From contig NZ_FMDN01000009.1 in NCBI RefSeq assembly GCF_900090245.1, forward strand, positions 156,156 through 220,155: DNA of 64,000 bases, given 5' to 3'. Under the pieces are notes generated by a model. That model ran no database searches. It saw only the letters and a program-made list of their open reading frames with translations, and was not told the origin of the DNA. Positions 10,763-19,978 of this stretch are shown piece by piece (the stretch's first letter is position 1; each line of letters begins with the position of its first letter). The DNA is from Micromonospora halophytica. Lineage in GTDB: Bacteria; Actinomycetota; Actinomycetes; Mycobacteriales; Micromonosporaceae. The position numbers were made by a program, and so were the translations under genes.

Positions 10763-11995
10763 TCAGGCAGACTCCACCCCGACGCAGGCGTGCCCGGCCA
10801 TGTCCTCGATCAGGGACTCCACCACCATCTCCTCCAGCAGCGTGACTCCCCGGGCCCGGACGGCCTCGGCCAGTGCCGGATCCCAGGGGGTGTCGTCGAC
10901 GCGGCCGACGGGCGGGCCGGCGTCGGGCACGGCGCGCAGGTAGTCCTGCGCCCGCAGTCGCCACGGTCGCGCGCCGGTGCGGCTCATCACGTGCGCCGCG
11001 ATCCGCAGGCCCTCTCCGTCGACGTCTCCGTGGTACCGCAGCTGCGCACCGGTCCCGGCGACGTCGCGCAGCAGAGTGATCGCCGCGGTGCTCGGCCAGC
11101 CGGCGACACAGACCAGAGGTGGGCAGGCATCGCCGAAACGGTGCAGGGCAACCGCCATCACCGCCGGGTTCTCGACGACGAACACCGGACCGGCCAGGTG
11201 GCCGACGGGGTGACGGTGGAGTTGGGCCAGCGTCACGACGCAGCCCTGACCGGCGTCCGCCCAGGCGTGCAGCGTGCGGGCGAGCGCCGAATCGCCGACG
11301 GGTCGCATTCCGGCGACCAGGACGGTGGTGGACAGTCCGTCGCAGGCGACGCCGGCCGAACTCCACCATCGTCGGCGGTTCTCGGCGTCGGCCGGGTGGT
11401 CCTCGCCGTGCAGTGTCGCCAAGGCGCGCAGCACCAGCTTGCCGAGTCGGCTGTCGTCGTCCAGCGCGTGGGAGTCGCCGGTGATCCGAGCGGCCAGGAC
11501 GGGCAGCGGTTCGCCGGCGGCAGGCAGGGCCGCCAGCACCTGAAAGGCCTGCTCCAGCAGACCACGGGTGGCACCGGGGTCGCCGTCGACGAGGCCGGCG
11601 GCACGGACGCGGTCGAGCCAGGTCAGCAGGGCCGGCTCGGCGACGACGACCGGATGCGCGGTCGCCCACTGCCACAGCTCGGCGCGCTCGGTCGCCCGGT
11701 CGCGGCGCTGGGCGGCCCGGTCGGTGAGCGGCCCGGTGATCGCCTCCACCACAGCCCGGGTGTCGAGCCCGCCGGTGGCGGCCCGCAGGATCGTGTCGAG
11801 TGTGCGCACCGAGACGGTGACCTCCTCCCCCGGCGTGTAGGCGAGCCCGAGCAGGTCGGCCAGGGCCTCCCGCTGCGCCGGTCGCAGGGCACGCAGGCGT
11901 ACCCGGCTGACCGGTGCGTCGGTGGCCTCGAAGCGGCGTCGTGCCTCGGCCCACAGCGGCGCGAGGTCCGGACGGTCGAACCGGGCGGCTGTCAC
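10763..11995 (-). CDS. jetD: Wadjet nuclease subunit JetD (DUF2399/TIGR02679-type, Toprim)
   Basis: This 410-residue protein matches the TIGR02679/DUF2399 family, which supplies the Toprim nuclease of Wadjet systems: the SMC-like complex senses and loop-extrudes small circular DNA and JetD then cleaves it. The Toprim signature is visible as Glu275 (VFVVENPAV) and the acidic pair Asp324/Asp326 (YHGDVDGEG), so the nuclease looks intact. The GTG start at 11995 overlaps the jetC stop codon by 4 bp (GTGA), which fixes the start. It is the last gene of the operon and ends before a strong terminator. The family assignment is recognised from sequence; the activity is inferred from characterised homologues. 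Confidence 0.9.
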   Translation of the reverse strand: MTAARFDRPDLAPLWAEARRRFEATDAPVSRVRLRALRPAQREALADLLGLAYTPGEEVTVSVRTLDTILRAATGGLDTRAVVEAITGPLTDRAAQRRDRATERAELWQWATAHPVVVAEPALLTWLDRVRAAGLVDGDPGATRGLLEQAFQVLAALPAAGEPLPVLAARITGDSHALDDDSRLGKLVLRALATLHGEDHPADAENRRRWWSSAGVACDGLSTTVLVAGMRPVGDSALARTLHAWADAGQGCVVTLAQLHRHPVGHLAGPVFVVENPAVMAVALHRFGDACPPLVCVAGWPSTAAITLLRDVAGTGAQLRYHGDVDGEGLRIAAHVMSRTGARPWRLRAQDYLRAVPDAGPPVGRVDDTPWDPALAEAVRARGVTLLEEMVVESLIEDMAGHACVGVESA

Positions 11996-14900
11996 GTCTC
12001 GTCGTCGGCCACGACGTCGTGGCCGGTCCAGACGAAGCGGGCGGTGGTGACCGCGTCGTCGCCGTCCTGGCCGCCGGCGATCAGCTGGTGGATGGCGATG
12101 CCGTCGACCTCGGCGTAGGTGCACCACTCCTGGTCGGAGGTGAGCAGCAGGTCGAGGTCGAGGGCGCTCAGTACGGCCATCAGCTGCCCGCGGTTGGTCT
12201 GGTCGACGCCGACGAACACCTCGTCGAGCAGGATCAGTCGTGGTGCCGACGGTGCCGCGCGATAGTGGGCGCCCGCCGCCGCGAACAGCGGCAGGTGCAG
12301 CACGATCGCCTTCTCCCCGCCCGACTTGGCACCGTGCTGGCGTCGGGTGACCGGTGACCAGTCGCCCGTGCCCGAACGGATGTGCACGACAAACCGGTGC
12401 CAGCGACGGTAGTCGAGGGCGGCGCCGAGTTGCTGTTCCCAGCCGTCGGTGGAACCCGCGCTGCGGATTTCGTCGATGCGGGCGCGGAAGAAGTCGTGCA
12501 GGGCGGTGCGCTGGGTGTCGGTGAGTCGTGCCGGGTCCTGCAGGAGAAGTTCGCGGGCCTGCCGCAGTCGGGCGTCCAGGTCGGCGTTGACTTCCCAGAC
12601 CAGCCGTACGCCGAGACCGGAGACGGTACGCACCTGTTCGAGCTGGGCGCTGATCTCGCGGACGAGATCGGCGGCCTGGCGGATGCGCTGCGCGACGTGC
12701 CGGCGGGTGTCGCCGGTGAGGGTGCGGTCGAACAGTTGCCGCTCTTCCTCGGTCAGGTGGGTCCGCATCTCGTCGCGTTCGGTGGTGAGCCGGTGCACGA
12801 GTGCGGTGGGGGTGGTGCGCAGACCGTCGACGGTGGCGGTGACGACCTGCACGTCGCACAGTTCGTCGGGGATCATCGCCAGGTCGGCGTATCCGGCCAG
12901 GGACGTGCTGATGACGTGCAGCTCGTTGCCCAGTTCCGCCTCGTCCTGGCGCAGGTGGCGGGGGCCGTGCGGCAGGCTTCCGATCTCCTCGGCGAGCTGA
13001 CGGGCGGCCTGCAGGGTCGCGGTGACCGCACCGACGCCGGACAGGTCGGTGCTCAGTGCCGCGTCGGAGCCGAGGAGGTCGGCGAGTCGGGCCAGCCGAG
13101 CGACGGCGGTGTCGCGGACGGTGGTGGCTTCGTCGCGGTCGTGCTCGGCGTGCTCGGCACGGGCGTTGAGGTCGTGCAGCTGTCCGATCAGCGCGTCGTG
13201 GCGGGGCCGAAGCTGTCGCAGTTGCTGTTTGAGTGCCTCGGTGCGGTCCCGCAGCCTGTGCACCTCGTCGAGCACCGTCCGGTACTCGACGCCGACGGTG
13301 CCTTCCACCGCTTCGAGGCGGGCCGCCACCGCGGTCGCGGTCTCCTCGGCGGTCTGGGCGCGGTCGGCGTCCTCCTGGGCGGCGGCCATGGCGGCGTCGG
13401 TGGCGTGGCGGGCGTCGTCGAGGCGGGCGGCGGTGTGCTCCTGCCGTTCCCGGTCGGTTAGCCATCCGTCTGCTGCCTGTCGCAGGGTACGCAGCGCGTC
13501 GGTCAGTCGGTCGAGGTCGGCCGCGCTGGTGGGTAGGCCGTGTCGGGAGCCGACGAGGGTCAGTTCGCGCAGCGCGGTGCGGGCGGCCTCGTCGGCGGTG
13601 ACCGCCTCGCGGGCGGCCTCGTCGAGGACGTCCTGTGCGCTGGCGAGTTTCAGCTCGGCGCGGTGGAGTTGTTCGGTCGCCCGGGTGAGGAGGCGGTGAT
13701 CGGGTCGGGCTGCCGACTCCGCCCGGAGCAGGTTACGTCGCTCGGTCAGCTGCCGGATCGCCTCGGCCACCTGGGCGCGGTCGCTGTCGAGGTCGGCGAG
13801 TTGGGCGGTGAGGTCGGCGATCTGCCGCTGCCGGGACCGTTCCCGGGCTGCGGCGCCCAGGAACTCCACGTCCGGCTTGCCCGAGCTGCCGTGCAGCGGG
13901 CCGAGTCGCCAGGTGCCGTCGGCGCCGAGGGCCGCGACGTGGTGGGGTGCGCTCGCGGCGAATGCGACGCCGCCGAGCACGGCGGCGACCAGGCGGGACG
14001 GTACGGGTGCCTGGTCGTCGGGGTGGAGCACCGCGAGCAGGGATTCCTGGGGTGCGGGCAACGCGGTGGTCGCGGCCAGGTAGGTGTCGTGTCCGCGCCG
14101 GTCCGAGGTCACCGATCCGTCGGGCCAGATCCAGGCGTCGAGGAGTCCGGACGCCTCGAGTGCGGCTTCGACGGCGGCCCTCACCTCGGCCGGCACCTCG
14201 GGTCGCCAGTCGACCAGGCGCCACAGGGGGCCGCCGGGCCGGTCGGCGCGGGGTGCGGTCCGCTGCCGCGGCGGCGCCGGCTCGTGGGTGGCCGACGACG
14301 ACAGCGTCGCCAGCCTCGCCGCCAGCGGTTCACGTCGCCGGTGCAGCTCGGCGTCGCGGGTGCGCTGGTCCGCGTACGCCGTGGCCAGCTGCTCTCGTGC
14401 GGTGGCGGCGAGGTCGCCGAGCAGGGCGCCGAGGGCCACCTCGTCACCGGCGAGGTCCGCCAGCTCGGCCGCACGCTCGGCGACCGGCAGCACCTGGCAG
14501 CCCGCCGCCCACCGGGCGATGCTGTCGCCGAGCGCGGTCAACGCTTCGTCGTGGGCGCGGGTGGCCTGTCGCAGTGCGGTGGCGGCGGTGTCCCGCTCGC
14601 TGCTGCGCCGCTCCCGTCGGGTCTGCGCCCGGTCACGTTCGGCAACCGCCCGTTCGTGGGTGGTCAACGCTTCCGCGACGGCGGTGATCTCGTCCTCCCG
14701 ACCCCGGAGAATCCCGCGCAGCAGTTGCCGGGCCCGCGGTGTGGGTTCGGCGGTGAGCGGTTCGACCAGGGTGGCCATCCCGGCGGCCAACGCGGCGGTG
14801 GTGGTGTCCCGCCACGAGCGGCCGGTCTGTGCGGTGGCGGTGGCGACGTCGGCGGCGAGACGTTCGGCGTGTGCGGCGGTGCGTGCCGCCTCCGCACGGC

Positions 14901-16023
14901 GTTTCGCCGCCGTGTCGGTGGCGATGTCGGCGGCGCGGCGGGCGGTTGCCGCTTCCCGCCGCAACTGGTCGAGTTGGCGGCCCTCGCGGTAGGCGTCGCT
15001 GTCGCGCAGGCCGCCGATGGTTTCCTCGACGACGTTCTGCTCACGCTCGTTGGCGGCGATGGCGTCGGCGACCTGGGTCAGCTCGGCAGCGGCGGCCGCA
15101 TGCTCCTGCCGGCGCTGCCGGGCGTCGCGGGTGACGTTGTCCAGGCTGGTGGTGGCCGTGACGAGTTCGGCGGCGCCGCGGCGCAACGCGCGGCGGGCGT
15201 AGCGGCGCTGCCGGTCGGCGAGCCTGGTCGCGGCAGTCACCTCCTCGTCGAGACGGGTGAGGCGCTCCCGGCGGCGGTCGAGCTGTTCGAAGCCCTCGGC
15301 GATCTCGGCCAGGTCGGTCGGGTCCAGCGGCGGCAGCGCCTTGGACAGCACCTCCGACAGGGCGTCGGGGTTCAGGTGCTCGGACAGCTTCGGGGTACGC
15401 AGTTGCAGCAGCGTGGCGATGAGTGCCTCGTACTGCGTCTCGTTGAGCCCTCGGAACAGGGTCTCCCGCACCACCCGGCGGTAGGACTCGGCGCCGGTGT
15501 GCACGGTGCCCCGGTCACCGAGGGCGTGGGTGAGGTCCTGGCGGGTCAGTGGGACGTTGCCGTCCTTGACCAGGTGCAGACCGCCGCTCCGCCCTACGCG
15601 CAGGTCGGTGGTGAAGTAGGTGGCGTCGACGGTGCGGGTGTTGGTGGAGGCGGCGAGCCGGGCGCCGCAGGTGAACCAGCGGTCGCCGCCGTGTCCGAAC
15701 TCCAGCCACACGTAGCCGACGCGGGTGGTGTGCGGGTAGCCGTCGCCCATGAGGTTCCAGTGCATGGTGCGTTCGGAGCCGCCGAAGGTGGACAGCCGGG
15801 TCGGTCGCAGGTTCGCGTCGAGCAGGTACGGCAGCAGCAGCTCCAGCGCCTTGGACTTGCCGGTGCCGTTGGATCCGCGCAGCAGCAACCGACCCCGGTG
15901 GAAGGTGAACACCTCGTCGTAGTAGCGCCACACGTTGAGTACCCCGGCGCGGGTGGGCTGCCAGCGGTCGGCGCGCAGCGGGCCGTCGGCGGTGTCGCCT
16001 GCGGGCAGGGTCAGCACGGTCAC
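11992..16023 (-). CDS. jetC: Wadjet SMC-like ATPase JetC (TIGR02680-type)
   Basis: This 1,343-residue SMC/MukB-like ATPase is the motor of the Wadjet complex. The N-terminal ATPase half has Walker A GSNGTGKS (residues 50-57). Long Ala/Arg/Glu-rich coiled coils run from about 240 to 480 and 730 to 1,170, with a globular hinge region between. The C-terminal half has the ABC signature SGGEK (1234-1238) and Walker B LILLDE (1263-1268). It starts with GTG at 16023, overlapping the jetB stop by 4 bp. All nucleotide-binding motifs are intact, so an active complex is expected. Confidence 0.93.
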   Translation of the reverse strand: MTVLTLPAGDTADGPLRADRWQPTRAGVLNVWRYYDEVFTFHRGRLLLRGSNGTGKSKALELLLPYLLDANLRPTRLSTFGGSERTMHWNLMGDGYPHTTRVGYVWLEFGHGGDRWFTCGARLAASTNTRTVDATYFTTDLRVGRSGGLHLVKDGNVPLTRQDLTHALGDRGTVHTGAESYRRVVRETLFRGLNETQYEALIATLLQLRTPKLSEHLNPDALSEVLSKALPPLDPTDLAEIAEGFEQLDRRRERLTRLDEEVTAATRLADRQRRYARRALRRGAAELVTATTSLDNVTRDARQRRQEHAAAAAELTQVADAIAANEREQNVVEETIGGLRDSDAYREGRQLDQLRREAATARRAADIATDTAAKRRAEAARTAAHAERLAADVATATAQTGRSWRDTTTAALAAGMATLVEPLTAEPTPRARQLLRGILRGREDEITAVAEALTTHERAVAERDRAQTRRERRSSERDTAATALRQATRAHDEALTALGDSIARWAAGCQVLPVAERAAELADLAGDEVALGALLGDLAATAREQLATAYADQRTRDAELHRRREPLAARLATLSSSATHEPAPPRQRTAPRADRPGGPLWRLVDWRPEVPAEVRAAVEAALEASGLLDAWIWPDGSVTSDRRGHDTYLAATTALPAPQESLLAVLHPDDQAPVPSRLVAAVLGGVAFAASAPHHVAALGADGTWRLGPLHGSSGKPDVEFLGAAARERSRQRQIADLTAQLADLDSDRAQVAEAIRQLTERRNLLRAESAARPDHRLLTRATEQLHRAELKLASAQDVLDEAAREAVTADEAARTALRELTLVGSRHGLPTSAADLDRLTDALRTLRQAADGWLTDRERQEHTAARLDDARHATDAAMAAAQEDADRAQTAEETATAVAARLEAVEGTVGVEYRTVLDEVHRLRDRTEALKQQLRQLRPRHDALIGQLHDLNARAEHAEHDRDEATTVRDTAVARLARLADLLGSDAALSTDLSGVGAVTATLQAARQLAEEIGSLPHGPRHLRQDEAELGNELHVISTSLAGYADLAMIPDELCDVQVVTATVDGLRTTPTALVHRLTTERDEMRTHLTEEERQLFDRTLTGDTRRHVAQRIRQAADLVREISAQLEQVRTVSGLGVRLVWEVNADLDARLRQARELLLQDPARLTDTQRTALHDFFRARIDEIRSAGSTDGWEQQLGAALDYRRWHRFVVHIRSGTGDWSPVTRRQHGAKSGGEKAIVLHLPLFAAAGAHYRAAPSAPRLILLDEVFVGVDQTNRGQLMAVLSALDLDLLLTSDQEWCTYAEVDGIAIHQLIAGGQDGDDAVTTARFVWTGHDVVADDET

Positions 16024-17243
16024 GGGCGGCTCCTGGCGGATCGGGGTGCGACGACGGTGGGCGCGCCGACGGCGTACCGCGCGGCGGCCGGCAGTGCGTG
16101 GGCGGCGCCGCCGCTGCGGTGGACCAGCCCGAACCGGTCGAGCAGTGCCAGTGCCTCACCGGTCAACCGCTGCGGCCCGCCGTCGGAGCGGTAGGTGCGC
16201 GCCCAGCCCGGCAGCGCGGTGAACCGGTCGGTGAGCTGCCGGACGAGGTGTTCCTCGGCGACCGGGTCGGGGCGGGCGGCGAGGATGGTGTCGAGCAGCA
16301 GCAGCGCCGCCTGGCCGGCGACGCTGCCGCCGGCGGGGAACTTCTCGTCGGTGGCCACGGCGTCCGGGTCGACGGCCAGCAGCCCTTCGGCGCGTTCCTC
16401 CAGCAGCATGCCGGCCTCGGCCACGGCGGTGCGCAGCATCCGCCGGCCGGTGATGCTGGCCGCGTACGCGCGCTGCGCCTCGGACAGGTCGGCGAGGTAG
16501 ACGACCGGGTCGTCGAGGAGGCGACGCACGATGCGGTGGCGTAGCCAGCGGTTGCGTAGCTCGTCGGAGACGTCGGCGTCGGGGTCGTCGGCGCCGCCGT
16601 AGCGGGGTTCGTGCACCAGCGCGGCGAGGTCGCCGTCGGGTAGCCGCGACGGCGACTGCCGTCCGGCGAGCAGCCGGACCAGCCGGGCGCTGTCGACGCG
16701 GTAGAGCACCTTGGCGTCGGCGTGTTGCAGGTAGGCGTCGGTGCTGCCGTCGACGGCGGTGAGCACGCCCAGCTCCTCCAGCGCGAGCAGGGCGTCGACG
16801 TAGGCGCGGCGGTCGTCGTGCCGGGAGCTGTCGAAGCCGGTGATGCCGGGCTCGACGGCGCAGGCGTGGGTCAGCCGCTCGGCGATGATGCCGATCGTGG
16901 TCACCGGCCCGGCGAGCAGTTCGGCCGCGACCAGGCAGAGCAGGGTGTAGCGGCGGCGGTCGAACGGGGTCCGGGCGCCGCGGGGGCGGCGTGCCGGCCG
17001 GTCGACCGGCGGCTGGGGTGACGTCTTCGTCAGGCGGGCGTAGCCGGCGCGGGGTTCGACGACCAGCCGCCAGCCGGTGTGCGTGTCGAACCAGGTGACC
17101 AGTTCGACGCGGTGCCGCACGACGAGGGCGAAGTTGTGGGGCGCGGCGTCGCGGGTGAGCAGCGGGCGAGCCAGCAGGGCGCGGATGGCCTGGGCGCGCT
17201 CGGTGGCCCGTTCCCGGTCGAGTTCGCTGCGCAGGTCGCTCAT
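16020..17243 (-). CDS. jetB: Wadjet subunit JetB (DUF2398/TIGR02678-type)
   Basis: This 407-residue protein belongs to the DUF2398/TIGR02678 family, the kite-like (MukE/ScpB-type) winged-helix subunit that bridges the kleisin and the SMC ATPase in Wadjet complexes. The start at 17243 (MSDLRSELDRERATERAQAI) overlaps the jetA stop by 4 bp. The open frame continues upstream but overlaps jetA, so the longer form is rejected. Recognisable family stretches are RRRYTLLCLVAAELLAGPVTTIGIIAERL and RNRWLRHRIVRRLLDDPVVYLADL. No catalytic motif is expected or seen. Confidence 0.88.
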   Translation of the reverse strand: MSDLRSELDRERATERAQAIRALLARPLLTRDAAPHNFALVVRHRVELVTWFDTHTGWRLVVEPRAGYARLTKTSPQPPVDRPARRPRGARTPFDRRRYTLLCLVAAELLAGPVTTIGIIAERLTHACAVEPGITGFDSSRHDDRRAYVDALLALEELGVLTAVDGSTDAYLQHADAKVLYRVDSARLVRLLAGRQSPSRLPDGDLAALVHEPRYGGADDPDADVSDELRNRWLRHRIVRRLLDDPVVYLADLSEAQRAYAASITGRRMLRTAVAEAGMLLEERAEGLLAVDPDAVATDEKFPAGGSVAGQAALLLLDTILAARPDPVAEEHLVRQLTDRFTALPGWARTYRSDGGPQRLTGEALALLDRFGLVHRSGGAAHALPAAARYAVGAPTVVAPRSARSRP

Positions 17244-18913
17244 GCCGGCCGTCCGTCGGTCATCGCCAGCCGCAACGCGTCGACGGTCGGCGGTGCGCTT
17301 CCGCTCGGGGCGTCCGCCGCCGCAGACGGGCGGGGGACGGTCACCTGCGCAGCGCAGTCCGGGGCGCCGGGCGTCGCGGTGGGGCGGGCCTCGCTGATCG
17401 AGACCAGCAGGTCCGGGGCGGACAGCTGCCCGTGCGGCGTCCGCAACACCGCGCGGCCGGTGCCGTCGGCGTCGGTGAGGGTGACGACCAGCCGGCCGTC
17501 GGCGGTGGTCGCGCGTCGCACGCCGTGCCGTGCGGGGGCAGCCAGCGCCCGGGACAGCAGTTCCAGCAGACGTGTGAAGCTGCCCGGGTCGAGCTGCCCG
17601 AAGGCGGACAGCCGCACCGGGCCGGGCGTGGCCAGCTGCCGCCAGGCCCGCTCCAGTTCCCGCCGTTCGGCGACCACCCGCGCGCGGCGCAGCCGGCGTA
17701 CCTCGGTCGTGTCGCGTACGCGGGCGGTGCGGGCGACCTTGTCGACCTGGCCGGTGGTGCGCAGCAGCGGCGACACCGGGGCGGCGGGTGCGTCCCACCA
17801 GGACGTGGCGGCCGACACGGCGCTCGGGTCGTCGAGGGCGAGGTGGGTGTGCCGGGCGGGCCACAAACCGAAGGCAGCCGACCACAGCTCGTGTGCCGCG
17901 TCGTCGGAGTCACAGGTGGCGAACCAGCGGGCCAGCGTGCGGAAGTCCGCAGCGGTGCTGACGCCACGACGGCGGCTGTCGGTCAGTCGTTCCAACGCCC
18001 GCATGAGGGCGACGATGGCGCGGCGGGCCACGTCGGCGAGCTGGTCGATACGGGGACGGGTGCCGTCGGCCGGCTGGAACCACGAGCACAGGCCGTCCCA
18101 GCGGGCGGCTCGCTGCTCGAGCCAGCGCGGGGCCGGATCGTCCCCGCCGGGCATGGCGGGCAGGTCCGCGCCGTGCAGGGCACGGTGGTGCAGGACGGTC
18201 ACGCCCCGCCGCTGGATGCGCTGCACCGCGTCGGCGATGCGCTGCCGGCGCCCGTCGAGGTTGGTCACGAACTCCGACAGGTACGCGATGGTGGCCTGCT
18301 TGACCTCGACGAACGTGGCAGGGTCGGTGCCTTCTTCGCGCAGCAGCCGCTGCAGTTGGCCGTTGAACTGTTTGGTGCTGGCCCGCAGCCCGGCGAGGTG
18401 TCCTTCCAGTTCCGTCAGCGCGGCGTAGACCCGCCGGTCGGGGGACGCCTCGGCGGTGAGCAGGTCGTGCAGCTCACCGAGGCGGTCGAGGATGGCGTCG
18501 AGCACCGCCGTCTGCAGGGCTCCGGTCGAGGACAGGTGCTGCACCGCGTGCAGCACACCCTCGTAGGCGGCTTCCCCCTTGCGGCTGAGCGAGTAGTGCA
18601 GGTTACGCCGCTCGTACTCGGCGGCGGAGGCGTAGTGGGCGGTGTGGTTCTGGGTACGCTCGACGAGTCCGTACCGGTGCAGGGCGGTGAGGGTGTAGTC
18701 CAGCGCGGTGTCGGTGACCGGCTCGTACCAGCCGACGGCGGGCAGCGCGGCGAGGATCTCGTCGAAGGTCAACGCGGCGACGAGCCGCTCGTGGGCCTCA
18801 CCGAAGACCTGCATCACGGCGGTGTGCAGCTCCGCCCGGTCGGTGGTGGTGAAGGTGAACATGTCCGCCGGAACCTGACGGAACACCGGCCGCGCGCGGG
18901 GCTCGTCGGCCAC
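17240..18913 (-). CDS. jetA: Wadjet subunit JetA (DUF2397/TIGR02677-type)
   Basis: This 557-residue protein is of the DUF2397/TIGR02677 family, the kleisin-like subunit of Wadjet. It opens with FRQVPADMFTFTTTDRAELHTAVM and FDEILAAL, the winged-helix-like N-terminus of the family, followed by long helical segments. The GTG start at 18913 has GAGGGGGG just upstream. It is the first gene of the four-gene operon jetA-jetB-jetC-jetD. The 174-bp gap to the upstream permease gene on the same strand holds no clear terminator but should contain the operon promoter. Confidence 0.9.
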   Translation of the reverse strand: MADEPRARPVFRQVPADMFTFTTTDRAELHTAVMQVFGEAHERLVAALTFDEILAALPAVGWYEPVTDTALDYTLTALHRYGLVERTQNHTAHYASAAEYERRNLHYSLSRKGEAAYEGVLHAVQHLSSTGALQTAVLDAILDRLGELHDLLTAEASPDRRVYAALTELEGHLAGLRASTKQFNGQLQRLLREEGTDPATFVEVKQATIAYLSEFVTNLDGRRQRIADAVQRIQRRGVTVLHHRALHGADLPAMPGGDDPAPRWLEQRAARWDGLCSWFQPADGTRPRIDQLADVARRAIVALMRALERLTDSRRRGVSTAADFRTLARWFATCDSDDAAHELWSAAFGLWPARHTHLALDDPSAVSAATSWWDAPAAPVSPLLRTTGQVDKVARTARVRDTTEVRRLRRARVVAERRELERAWRQLATPGPVRLSAFGQLDPGSFTRLLELLSRALAAPARHGVRRATTADGRLVVTLTDADGTGRAVLRTPHGQLSAPDLLVSISEARPTATPGAPDCAAQVTVPRPSAAADAPSGSAPPTVDALRLAMTDGRPA

Positions 18914-19087
18914 CTACCCCCCTCAACTCCTCGTACGGACGGACGCATCCCGCAGGCTACCGGGCGGCGACGAGCAGACTACCGACCGCTGACCCCCATT
19001 CCATGACCATGAGGCCACGCTGTCGAAGGAGCACACGACGGCCCCCCGCTGACGCGTCCCGATTCGCCGGCCATCGGCTCGGTGTCG

Positions 19088-19978
19088 TCAGCCCTTCTCG
19101 GCGCCCTCGTTGCCGCCGCGCACGAAGTACCGTTGGAAGACCACGAAGAGGACGGCGACCGGAATGGTGGCCAGCAGCGCCGCGCCGAGCTTGAGCGGAT
19201 ACTGGGTGCCCTTGCCGAGCGAGCCGCTGACCAGGTCGGCGAGTCCTCGCGGCAGGGTGAACAGGTCCGGGTCCTGGACGGAGACCAGGCTGTGCGGGAA
19301 CTCGTTCCAGGAGCCCTGGAACGACAGGATGGTCAGGGTGATCAGCGCCGGCCGGGCCATCGGCAGCACCACCGACCAGTAGGTGCGGAAGACGCCGGCC
19401 CCGTCGATGCGGGCGGCCTCCTCCACGCTGACCGGGATCGACTCGAAGAACTGCTTCATGATGAAGACCCCGGCCGCGTCGGCGAGCAGCGGCACGATCA
19501 GCCCGGCGTAGCTGTTGTAGATGCCGAGCTGGTTGAGCACCAGGAACTTCGGGATGAGCAGGACGACGCCGGGTACCGCCATCACCGCGATGACCGCGGC
19601 GAAGAGCCCGGCCCTGCCGCGGAAGCGCAGCCGGGCCAGGGCGTACCCGGCGAGCGAGTCGAAGAAGACCCGGCCGAGGGTGACCAGCACGGTGACCAGC
19701 AGCGAGTTGCCCAGCCAGAGCGGGAAGTTGGTGCCGGCGAAGATTCGTTCGAAACCGGCGGTGGTCACCGGGTCGGCGAATGGGGACAGCGGGTTCGCCG
19801 CCGCGTCCGGCTCGGTCTTGAACGAGTTGCCGAGCTGGATGACGAACGGGTAGAGGAAGACCAGTCCGAAGAAGATCAGGACGGCGTACCCGAGGATCCG
19901 GCTGGCCAGGGTGCGGGCGGCGCGGCGGTCGCGGCGGGTGGGCGTCGCCACCGGCGGGCGGGCGGTGAGCGCGGTCAT
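19088..19978 (-). CDS. Carbohydrate ABC transporter permease (MalG-like)
   Basis: This 296-residue membrane protein is one of the two permeases of a CUT1-type sugar importer. It begins with a first helix (ILGYAVLIFFGLVFLYPFVIQL) and carries the EAA loop that docks the ATPase (EEAARIDGAGVFRTYWSVVLPMARPAL). The ATG at 19978 overlaps the stop of the MalF-like gene by 4 bp. No ATPase gene is present in the operon, so a shared MsiK-type ATPase encoded elsewhere probably energises it, as is usual in actinomycetes. Confidence 0.93.
   Translation of the reverse strand: MTALTARPPVATPTRRDRRAARTLASRILGYAVLIFFGLVFLYPFVIQLGNSFKTEPDAAANPLSPFADPVTTAGFERIFAGTNFPLWLGNSLLVTVLVTLGRVFFDSLAGYALARLRFRGRAGLFAAVIAVMAVPGVVLLIPKFLVLNQLGIYNSYAGLIVPLLADAAGVFIMKQFFESIPVSVEEAARIDGAGVFRTYWSVVLPMARPALITLTILSFQGSWNEFPHSLVSVQDPDLFTLPRGLADLVSGSLGKGTQYPLKLGAALLATIPVAVLFVVFQRYFVRGGNEGAEKG

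Noticed and set aside
13540..16194. 884-codon plus-strand open frame antisense to jetC
   Set aside because: Gly/Arg/Val-rich shadow with no recognisable domain; the minus strand encodes an intact SMC-like ATPase.
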